DNA of 12,500 nt. It comes from Symbiodinium natans (lineage: Eukaryota > Sar > Dinophyceae > Suessiales > Symbiodiniaceae). The DNA is taken from NCBI GenBank assembly GCA_905221605.1, contig CAJNDS010001713.1:512501-525000 (forward strand). The letters run 5' to 3'. Both the position numbers and the translations under genes were made by a program. The first letter of the stretch is position 1. The number at the start of each line of letters is the position of its first letter. Under the pieces are notes generated by a model. It was not told the DNA's origin. It saw nothing but the letters and a program-made list of their open reading frames with translations, and did no database searches. Shown here in pieces: positions 1 to 6,539 of the stretch.

Positions 1-1740
1 CCCTACTTGAATTCAGTGTACTTGCAGCGAGGATCCCTCCCATGGGAGTTGAACATCCACAGAGGGCTATTTCGGATGGCATGGCAGGATCTCACAGAGC
101 TGATTGAGACCAAGACCCGGCAGGCGCTTGACCTGTATGATCAGGGCGCAGCTCGCTCCACCAACTGCAGCGGGTTTAGGGAGTTTAGGGTTTAAGGTTT
201 CTAGAGTTTAGGGCAGGTCTAGGGTGTAGGGTTTAGGGCTGAGCAGAGTTTGGGGGTTGGGGTTGTTGGCTTTAGGGCTCTGATTCTGCAAGCTCTGTAA
301 GTTCGAGAAAGATGTGGTTGCGGCATGGGGGTTCGAGCACAGATGTGTCCCCACAAGCCGTGCCAGGTGTCAGAGCAGGCCTCTGAGGTCGAACGGCAGC
401 ACCGTCGGCATGTTTACTGGGGATGACATTCCTGTCACTTTTCGAGTTCCAGCTGGTGCAAAAGCGATCAAATCGACAAGCCGACGGTCGAGACCCCAAC
501 GCATGCGAGAAGCGACTCTCGCACCTGAAGTCCCACCGTCCCCATGGCCAAAGGTCCTTGTGGAAACAGGGTTTGGGTTGAGGGTTGGGGGATGTCGTGG
601 GCTTTGAGAGCGGGATTTGGGCGGGAGGGGGAGGTTGGCCTTCAGGCTTGAGGGCGTAGGGCTTAGGAAGGGGTCTGACCTGCGCAAGGTTGACAGCTCA
701 GCTGGCAGAGTTCCGTCAGGAGGAGCGCGATCGGCGCGTTGTCGCGCTTCTTGTGCAGAGTTCTTTTGGAAAGAGCAGGGCTCCATGTCATCACTTCTGC
801 ATCGAGGGTTTGGCGCTTTCAGGTTGATCTTGTAGCCCTTGTTTCGGTAGTCTCGGCAACCCAACACCCCATGAAACCGCACAGCAGGCAGCGAACAAGG
901 ACGCGGAGGTCTGCACCCTGCTCAGCAGGAACCTTGAAGCAGCCATGGAAGCTGAGGCCAAGGCAGGCTCAAGTTCAAGAGGGTTTCCAGGGTGCTTTAA
1001 CCCATGGGTATCTGGCACTTCTCCACCTGGCAGGTCGACCGGGAGATCAGGCACACTGCCGAGAAGGATTGGGGGGTGCTTGGCTTCTGCAAGCCCTGGT
1101 TGGCATCATTTTTTTGTGTGTTTTTTTGTTTCTATTTACCCTGGACTGATGTTCCGAACCCTAGACCCAAAACCCTAAATCAAAAACCCTAAACCCCAGC
1201 GGCGACACTCACCAAGCCCAGCCGAACCTCTGAAGTTGACAAACCTCAGAAGCTCACGGCCAGGATCGGAAAGAGCTTGACGCCGAGGTTGCGCGCCGGG
1301 GTTCTCAGGGGCTTTTGGCCCCCTTTGCAGCCTTGCTGGTTTATTATATTTTTATGATTATTATTATGATCAGTATTATGATTATTTTTATGATCATTAT
1401 TATGATTATTATTATGATTATTATAATTATGATTATGATTATCATTGTTATTATCATTGTTCTTCTTCTTCTTGTCACTATTATGATGGTTTTTTAAGGA
1501 GGTGACAAACCTGCTCTCGATGCAGTGTGCAAGGCAGGGAAGGAGGGGGATCCCAGGCCTGGACGCGCTTCTCGCTGAATGCCGCAACACCGCCGCCAGT
1601 GGGCATCCCAGGGAGGACGTGCCCATGCCAGAAAATTCCTGAAGCTGCAACCCCGGTGTCTGTTGCTGTTCCGCGTGCGATATCATTGCCGAGGTGAGAC
1701 GCAGGCATCCAAAGAAGAGGCGCAGATCGGGAGGGTTTTT
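1..1740 (+). CDS. Chain of candidate exons, coiled-coil-like protein, 5' end outside window
   Basis: I do not recognise the family. Several short plus-strand stretches look coding by codon periodicity and by a charged, Glu/Gln/Arg-rich composition: 1 to about 175 (open from the window edge, includes LTELIETKTRQALDLYDQ); about 371-415 (VSEQASEVERQHRRH); 689 to about 762 (LTAQLAEFRQEERDRR); about 850-962 (ends NLEAAMEAEAK); 1034 to about 1093 (VDREIRHTAEKDWGV); about 1250-1337; and about 1693-1735 (ETQASKEEAQIG). The best-supported junction joins 962 to 1034 across a 71-nt GC-AG intron in phase 0. Other boundaries are not settled. The intervening DNA carries TTTAGGG-like tracts and a trinucleotide repeat, as expected of introns. 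Composition suggests an alpha-helical or coiled-coil protein, but no domain or function can be named. A 170-codon antisense ORF covers 370-882 and is the main competing reading. Confidence 0.3.
173..278 (+). repeat. Degenerate telomere-like TTTAGGG tract
   Basis: Repeated but imperfect TTTAGGG, TCTAGGG and TGTAGGG units run from 173 to 240, with further G-rich variants to 278. TTTAGGG is the plant-type telomere unit and is also reported for dinoflagellates. Here it sits just after the first candidate exon, so it is probably at the 5' end of an intron and not a chromosome end. Confidence 0.75.
568..668 (+). repeat. Diffuse G-rich telomere-like tract
   Basis: The stretch is rich in GGTTTGGG, TTGAGGG, GCGTAGGG and GCTTAGG variants, all on the plus strand. 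It lies between two candidate exons of the first gene and is most simply intronic. Units are more diverged than those at 173-278. Confidence 0.5.
1155..1197 (-). repeat. Telomere-like CCCTAAA tract in front of a candidate acceptor
   Basis: AACCCTAGACCC, AACCCTAAATC and AACCCTAAACCCC follow each other, so the G-rich strand here is the minus strand. The tract ends in CCCCAG at 1194-1199, directly before a stretch with coding periodicity (GGC GAC ACT CAC). It may therefore serve as the pyrimidine-rich part of a 3' splice site. Confidence 0.7.
1339..1497. repeat. AT-rich trinucleotide microsatellite (ATT/ATG/ATC family)
   Basis: About 155 bases are built almost entirely of TAT, TTA, ATT, ATG and ATC triplets, ending in a short CTT run and TTTTTTAAG. 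The plus strand has few G residues apart from TGA/ATG steps. All reading frames over it give low-complexity protein (Ile/Met-rich on plus, Asn/His/Asp-rich on minus), which I consider spurious. It lies between candidate exons and ends in a possible acceptor (AAG at about 1498), so it is probably intronic. Its AT content contrasts sharply with the GC-rich surroundings. Confidence 0.85.
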
Positions 1741-2068
1741 AAACAGTTGCTTCTTTTGATGTGGTGTCCGACGCTATAAGATCACCTTTCATAGTCTCTG
1801 CATGTCCAGCGCGCTATGAGTTCTGATGAGCCAAGCTCCTGAAGGTTCATGAAAGAATGTGTGCTTGATAGCTGCCTACATTGCAAATTGCATTTCTCGG
1901 CCGCATCTGATGATTAAGAATCTTCAGACTTGTCAGCCCGGAGTTCCCGGTTCTGCCAAGCCCCGCAAATCCCAACGCACATCATGAAGACCCCCTGAAC
2001 TGTGCCTAAACTGCCCCTAAACTGCCCAAGTTCGAATTCCAGGTCTCGCAAGCCTTGACGGACTTCAG
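1741..2068. other. No clear gene; probable intron or intergenic spacer
   Basis: No frame shows convincing coding character here. The stretch has some AT-richer DNA at 1780-1920 and a local near-repeat of CTGCCCCTAAACTGCCC at about 2003-2030. A pyrimidine-containing ACTTCAG at 2062-2068 is a plausible acceptor for the next candidate exon. Confidence 0.4.
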
Positions 2069-2805
2069 GACCGAATCTTGGAACAGGCACCATGGGCGGC
2101 CTCTTGAGCCCCATAGAGCCTACAGCCCGAAAGTTAACAGAGAGGCTGGCGCAGATGGACGAGCGCCGGGTGCCCAGTGCCCGACATCGAAGCTGACACA
2201 TGGTGCCGTGCATGGTCTCAGTGGGGTTCAGGTTTGGGGTTTTGGGGGGATGGTTTGGCGCCTTTAGGGCAGACTGGTCAGGAGCTTAAAACCAACAAAC
2301 CCAATCAATCCGCACCATCTGCCTTCAGAGGAGCGGATCAGCACCAGGATTTCCTTGAGATGCTGGATCAGGTGCGCTCGTCTTTTAGGTTTCAGCGGCT
2401 CTGGGCTGTGCCAGCAGTCGCAGTAGTTTCGTAACAACTTGAGCAGGTGCTGGCCCGGCGCGTGGAGTGGCACCTGTTGGGGGCCCGAGAATCCTTTTTT
2501 TGAGTTGCCTTGAAGAGGGCCCCTACTCGAACCCCGGCACTTGAAGCCCCGACTGAGGAAGGGCGCAAGCTCTTTGCTGCCTGTTGCCAGCCCCGGAGGT
2601 CGCCCGCAGCGCGTGAGCACGTGCGCAGCGCTTGCAGGATGTATGTGACCTGGGAACTGGGGCTGCCAAGAGGAGTAAGAAATTCAGAAGAGATTTGGTT
2701 TGCCGCTTGCTGCTCCGGGCCTGGCCGGCCGCCGCAAAGTATCTTATCGACAGTGTTCCGTTCTGTTCCGAAGCAGGTACCCGAAATATAATACAGCGCA
2801 ATTAG
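2069..2805 (+). CDS. Candidate exon chain, coiled-coil-like protein of unknown function
   Basis: Three exons join consistently. Exon 2069-2171 includes ARKLTERLAQMDERRV. Exon 2329-2371 reads GADQHQDFLEMLDQ. Exon 2447 to about 2490 reads VLARRVEWHLLGARE. The first intron is best modelled as GC-AG (2172-2328, joining after two bases of a codon). The second is GT-AG (2372-2446, 75 nt, phase 0), and its two splice sites lie in identical CAGGTGC heptamers. Further downstream, 2540-2590 and 2617-2805 also look coding in different frames; the latter includes AAKRSKKFRRDLVCRLLLRA and runs to a TAG at 2803. The peptides are strongly charged and helix-favouring, but no family is recognisable. It may belong to the same gene as the exons before 1740. 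Boundaries are inferred, not observed in a transcript. Confidence 0.35.
2220..2270 (+). repeat. G-rich telomere-like tract in candidate intron
   Basis: GTGGGGTTCAGG, TTTGGGGTTTTGGGGGG and CCTTTAGGGC variants fall inside the proposed intron 2172-2328. They resemble the tracts at 173-278 and 568-668. Confidence 0.5.
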
Positions 2806-2842
2806 CCCCAAACACCCCCAAACCCTACACCCCCCCCTACAC
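2805..2842 (-). repeat. C-rich telomere-like tract
   Basis: CCCCAAACACCCCC, AAACCCTACACCCC and similar units are present, with the G-rich strand on minus. A pyrimidine-rich run continues to TCTCGCTAG at 2854-2862, a possible acceptor for the following coding-like DNA. Confidence 0.5.
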
Positions 2843-2880
2843 CTCTGTTGCCTCTCGCTAGCCCATCGTCACCTTGGAGG

Positions 2881-3322
2881 TCAGGATCTGCCAGCCTCTC
2901 CGAGCACACCTTCGCCTCGGGCTGAGAGGGTTTGGGCTCCATCATGCCAAAAGTCTCGGATTGTAGAAATTGAGGATCTTGGGGCACCTTGGGTTTTGGG
3001 CTTGGCGCCTGAAAGAATCCCGAGACGACAGAATCCGGGGGAAGCCGTCAATGTTTACGAGTCCCAGGAATCCGTTGTTTGTTGATCAGCTCACTGTTGA
3101 GGCCCATGTCCGAGTATTTCCCAATGGTGGGATTTGGATTGGGGTGGAGAGCTCAAGCGACTGCTCGGGGATGCCAGGCTCCGATATAAGAGCTACTTCT
3201 CGCCCAAGTTCGCTGCTGCTGGTCGGGGGTCCCAGAACGTGTCGATCGATTCCTGTGCTTTTGATACATACCTTTACCGTTGCCGTTACCTGCTTCCGCA
3301 AGCAGGACACATGAAGCGTTAG
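2881..3322 (+). CDS. Candidate terminal exons of an unknown gene
   Basis: Three plus-strand pieces show coding periodicity: about 2881-2920 (GSASLSEHTFASG); about 3025-3075 (RQNPGEAVNVYESQESVV); and 3149-3322, which begins ELKRLLGDARLRYKSYF and ends QAGHMKR at a TAG (3320-3322). The last piece is the most convincing, with 57 codons and a compact, mixed protein composition. It may be the terminal exon of the gene represented by 2069-2805, because orientation and character match and no clear gene end lies between. No domain or homology is recognisable by eye, and splice phases between these pieces were not resolved. Confidence 0.3.
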
Positions 3323-3894
3323 GCACTTGGTCAGGACCCGAAATCACTCACTTTCCTTGGAAGAGAAGCCTAACAACAGCATGTGCTGGTGCTCGGCTGC
3401 TTCAAAAGCTGTAAATTGTTGTTGAAGTGATCGGCGGCCCCAGACAGAGCGATCTACCGCTTTTCTGTCAACCCCTGCCCACTTCCTTGCCACAGTGCTC
3501 ATCCAGGCATGGCATGCTGATGCAAACATGCACGGCCTTTTCAACATGGCGGGGCGATGGCTTGACTTCGCGAGAGCTGGGATGAAAGGGCACCAAAGGG
3601 CACCAGTGCTGTCTGAGAGCCCAACTTGGCAATGGGAGCGGCAGAGCCTCTGCTAGCTTGGCTAAAGTGGCTAAAAGCGCCGTGTCACTTTCTTGCTTTA
3701 CACTCCCTGCCCGTGCAACCGGGCGAATCTAGGCATTGCTTGCCTGTCTTGCCTAGCTAGCAGCTGGCCACTTGCTGGCAAAGCCTTCAAACCGATGCAT
3801 GCTTGCTCGCTTGCTGGTTTCGGCCCCCCCCCCCCGGAACAATAGCATGCAGAATCCAACAGAAACCAACCCCTAATATCATCACACTGTGCAG
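3323..3894. other. Probable intergenic spacer
   Basis: No frame looks coding. The stretch contains a perfect 10-bp tandem duplication (AAAGGGCACC twice, 3585-3604), a region rich in CTTGC and GCTAGC motifs (3650-3815), and a run of twelve C residues at 3824-3835. Minus-strand ORFs of 61-67 codons here are no longer than expected by chance. Confidence 0.45.
3824..3835. repeat. Poly-C homopolymer (12 C)
   Basis: Twelve consecutive C residues are flanked by CGG and GGAAC. It lies in the probable spacer before the gene ending at 4733. Confidence 0.9.
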
Positions 3895-4733
3895 AACGAC
3901 AGCCATTTCTGTCACCGACTCGCCCAGGTTGCAGAGGTCTGCAGCTGGAGCTTCCACCTCAGTGACCCCCAAGAGCTAGGATTTAGGCGTCCTAGGAGTC
4001 CAGGATGTCTGGGTGTGTTTTGTGTTGCGATCTGCAACAGACTTGAAGTAGTGGGCTCTGTCACAGTATCCGTGGCGCTCGGAAGCTCATTCGGGCACCG
4101 AGGCTGAGAGTCTTCGCAAAACTCGGAAGACACTCGGCAGGCTCCGAGCACATGAACTCACTTCCCGGGCTCTACTTCCTGGCAAAAGTCCAGTGCAAAC
4201 CCATCCTCTCGGAAATCTCCGTAAAAGCGAGTATCCCATCTGAAGACTCAAGACCCTCGCCCAGCCAAGGAGGGACGTAACACCAGGAAAACACGGGTTG
4301 CAATGGGTTGCATATGGGGTGCATATGGGTTGCATATGGGTTGCATATGCAAGCCAAACTAAGAAGAGCTGTTTTCTTCATTTTCTTCACTCCTTGGCTG
4401 TTCCCGTGGGCACTCCGTGTATCGCTGCTGCTTCGATGGTCCTTGCTTTGCTTCCACAGGCCCGGACAACTGCAGCCTGTACCTCTGGGGCCTGAGCCCG
4501 ACTGTGCTCCCATGTCAGAGTGAGGCTTTCAATTCCAAGTTTCATTGCTCGAGGGTTTCGGGCTTAGTGGACTAAACGCATCTGCCGAAGGCCCAAAAGG
4601 GGTGCAGATGCACCTTCGCTTCTTCGTGGGTGAGAAGTGGGCCACCGTTGAGAAGGCCAAGCCTGGAGAAGCCATAAGCAGCCTAAACCCTGAGGACCTG
4701 AAGCTGCCTCCAAACAGTATGAAGGTTTTTTAG
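3895..4733 (+). CDS. Unknown multi-exon gene ending at TAG 4731-4733
   Basis: The last three exons form a coherent model. Exon 4052-4220 includes TEAESLRKTRKTLGRLRAHE. Exon 4460-4519 reads PDNCSLYLWGLSPTVLPCQ. Exon 4600-4733 starts VQMHLRFFVGEKWATVEK and ends LKLPPNSMKVF before the stop. Both introns are GT-AG (4221-4459, 239 nt, and 4520-4599, 80 nt), each leaving one base of a codon, and the reading frame is kept across both. The acceptor CTTCCACAG at 4451-4459 has a good pyrimidine tract. An upstream piece from 3895 (NDSHFCHRLAQVAE) looks coding, but its junction is unresolved. The first visible exon is basic and helix-favouring; the end is acidic/basic mixed. I cannot assign a family. The stop could instead be read as intron, since GTTTTTTAG follows AAG in phase. 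Confidence 0.45.
4295..4348 (+). repeat. 11-bp tandem repeat, about five copies (GGGTTGCATAT)
   Basis: Units are GGGTTGCAAT (4295-4304, one base short), GGGTTGCATAT (4305-4315), GGGGTGCATAT (4316-4326), then two perfect GGGTTGCATAT copies (4327-4337, 4338-4348). The array ends in the palindrome GCATATGC (4343-4350). It lies inside the proposed intron 4221-4459. Confidence 0.9.
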
Positions 4734-4881
4734 GTGCCGATAATGTGCTTCAAATTGAAAGGGTTCTTAACTTTATTACATGGAGGCAGCAGTAGGCATT
4801 TCGTCTTTCTCCGTGAGAAAAGTCAAGCACTTCCATGTCATCATTACTTGCACTGGCACCTGTGGTTCGCCATCCCCACAG

Positions 4882-5323
4882 GGGCTTCAAGCGCTGTAGC
4901 TCTTGGAGTGAGGGATACCGTGAAAACTTGTATCAGCGAGAACAGAACCTACTGTGCAGCACGGCAAGTAGTAATCAAGTATTCCTTGGTGCGTTCAACC
5001 CAGTCGGAGCACTGCTGACGGTTTTTATGCCACTTGTGCCAATGTTATTGAAAGAAAAGCAGTGATGGCTAGCACGCGTGTACTACAAAACAAAAACACG
5101 TTCGCACGCGAATCTGCTGAGAATGCTGGGTGAGCCTCCGGGCCCGGGTGCTTGTTGTCTCTCGTGGCCAGAGCACAGGGTGACAGGCCGTCATTGTAGT
5201 GTTATGTACAAGGCAGCGATAAAGTTTGCAGCTTCACAAAGTGTTCTCGATGATATGAATTCACGTGCGGTCCGGACACTTCTGAAAAGACATCTGGGCC
5301 CGATTCCTAGCACGCACTATTGA
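4882..5323 (+). CDS. Candidate exons of an unknown small gene
   Basis: Two plus-strand pieces have strong coding periodicity. The first starts after the acceptor CCCCACAG (ends 4881) and runs in one frame to a TGA at 5063-5065; it includes GYRENLYQREQNLLCS and a hydrophobic stretch VGALLTVFMPLVPMLL that could be a membrane segment if the frame is really used to the stop. The second starts after ATTGTAG (ends 5199), includes YKAAIKFAASQSVLDDM, and ends at TGA 5321-5323. A GT donor at 4993 would join the two in phase across 207 nt, replacing the hydrophobic end. They could be one gene, or a continuation of the gene before 4733 by an alternative splice there. No family is recognisable. Confidence 0.3.
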
Positions 5324-5404
5324 GACACAAATGGTAGGGCTTTGAGATCAGGAGCACAGCAGCAGTATCTGTTCACGTGACGTGAGAGCGGGTCTTGCAA
5401 ACAG

Positions 5405-5868
5405 TCGCGCTCGTACAACACACCAAATGCTTCAGCCGAACACCCCTCCACCCTCGCCAGCAAGACATTGAAGCTTAAAAAACCCTCAATCAGAGAAGCC
5501 CAGAGCCCTCTCCTTAGAGCCCTCTCGGAATCCTCCTTGTGTTGAAGAGGCCTCGCACTCTGAAGGCGCAGCGGGCGCGAAGAAGATGGGCCTCCTGCAG
5601 GACGAAGGGGGGAAGGGCAGATGTTTTTTGGGAGTTTTGGGTGGTTGGGATGCGTTTGTTGGCGTTGTGTGTGGGTGTTTTTTGTGGGAGGAGTTGGTGC
5701 GAGGTTCAAGGGCCTGGAAGCACGCGCGAATCAGCGGTCGCCAAGATTAACATGGTGCCAAGTGGCGGAGACGTGTCTGTCCGCAGATTTGTCCAAGACC
5801 GGAGCGAAGACAAAGCCAGCAAGACTTCGGAGTTCAGGGCTTACAGTGTAGGCCCTGAACATTCCTAA
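5405..5868 (+). CDS. Unknown gene with GC-AG intron and unresolved frame change
   Basis: After a good acceptor (CTTGCAAACAG, ends 5404) a frame with coding character runs to a TGA at 5543-5545 and includes LASKTLKLKKPSIREAQ. Overlapping its end, a second frame from about 5535 to 5616 reads EEASHSEGAAGAKKMGLLQD. That joins by a GC-AG intron (5617-5710, 94 nt, T/G-rich) to 5711-5868, which includes AVAKINMVPSGGDVSVRRF and ends HS at TAA 5866-5868. The intron is flanked by the hexamer AAGGGC at both ends. The first two frames need a shift near 5535-5545, so either an intron was missed, one piece is not coding, or the locus is frameshifted. A 130-codon minus-strand ORF at 5317-5709 is a real alternative for the left half. 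No family assignment is possible. Confidence 0.3.
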
Positions 5869-6539
5869 AACTTTTTTGGTTGGGATGCTCCTCCTTATCC
5901 TAACAGTCCAGAATAGGGATTATAGTACACACTATTCTCATCCTTATTAAGGAATGTTAGTATAAGGGGGAACATCCTAATTTATGAGTCGTCATGCGGC
6001 TTTCAGGGATTCAGTATGTCGACGCGGTGCCCGGCCACCCAACTCCCCAATCTTATTTCATCTTAAATCCAAAGACACATCCTTTTGCAGCCCCTGTGCG
6101 CAACGCCCAGTCTACACCCAAGATGTAGGACCTTGAGAAGTATTCACCAGATATGTAGTACCTGCACGCGAAGTAACAACAGTGTCAAGACCTTCAGCTT
6201 TACCTGCGTGTATTCGAGGTTCAGAGTTGGTTAACCCTGCTCAACGGTGCTCTTGCTAACCTTTCTGGTGTCTCAGTTGGCGCCTGATTCCTTTGTTTGC
6301 GGGTAGTCTGGCAGACAATGAATTTGCTGACGACCGGCCCAGATCTTCGGCACAGCTCCTTCACTGTGCCACATTGTTAGCTGCACAGCCCACCTCTTGG
6401 ACTCACAGCGGCACAACATAATGTGCATGCGGGGGTTGTAGTTGGGGTCCTTGTTGCACATCCTTGCTGTCAAGTTGGCTTTCTTTGGAACCTCTCGCGG
6501 AACGACGGTTGCCTCCACAAGGAGCCTAACTGTCTTGCA
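5869..6539. other. Intergenic spacer upstream of the P450 gene
   Basis: No convincing gene. The left part (5869-5990) is AT-rich and contains the foldback element annotated separately. The right part is ordinary mixed sequence. The P450 frame stays open upstream of its first ATG back to at least 6423, but there it starts only with GTG. A candidate leader acceptor, CCTCCACAAG (ends 6521), precedes the ATG at 6540; dinoflagellate mRNAs are commonly trans-spliced at such AG sites. I see no TATA box and would not expect one in this lineage. Confidence 0.5.
5882..5977. repeat. Imperfect inverted repeat (foldback/MITE-like element)
   Basis: The left arm 5882-5925 and right arm 5932-5977 are approximate reverse complements. 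The outer 24 bases (5882-5905, GGGATGCTCC to CCTAACA) match the complement of 5954-5977 at 20 of 24 positions. The next 14 match at about 11 positions, and complementarity weakens toward a short loop near 5926-5931. RNA from either strand could fold into a long hairpin. No clear target-site duplication or terminal motif is visible, so I cannot say whether it is a mobile element, a 3' end signal or a small-RNA precursor. Confidence 0.65.

Noticed and set aside
370-882. 170-codon minus-strand ORF
   Set aside because: It is the longest ORF after the P450, but it runs through the G-rich telomere-like tract (Pro/Asn/Leu-biased there), shows no recognisable domain, and is antisense to segments with better codon periodicity. 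Its length is within reach of chance for this GC content, so I kept it only as an alternative.
1246-1686. Asn/His/Asp-rich minus-strand ORF
   Set aside because: Its unusual composition comes entirely from the ATT/ATG/ATC microsatellite; nothing outside the repeat looks like a protein on that strand.
6423-6539. N-terminal extension of the P450 from 6423
   Set aside because: The frame is open, but it begins with GTG, which is not a normal start in a eukaryotic nuclear gene; the first in-frame ATG is 6540, just after a candidate trans-splice acceptor.
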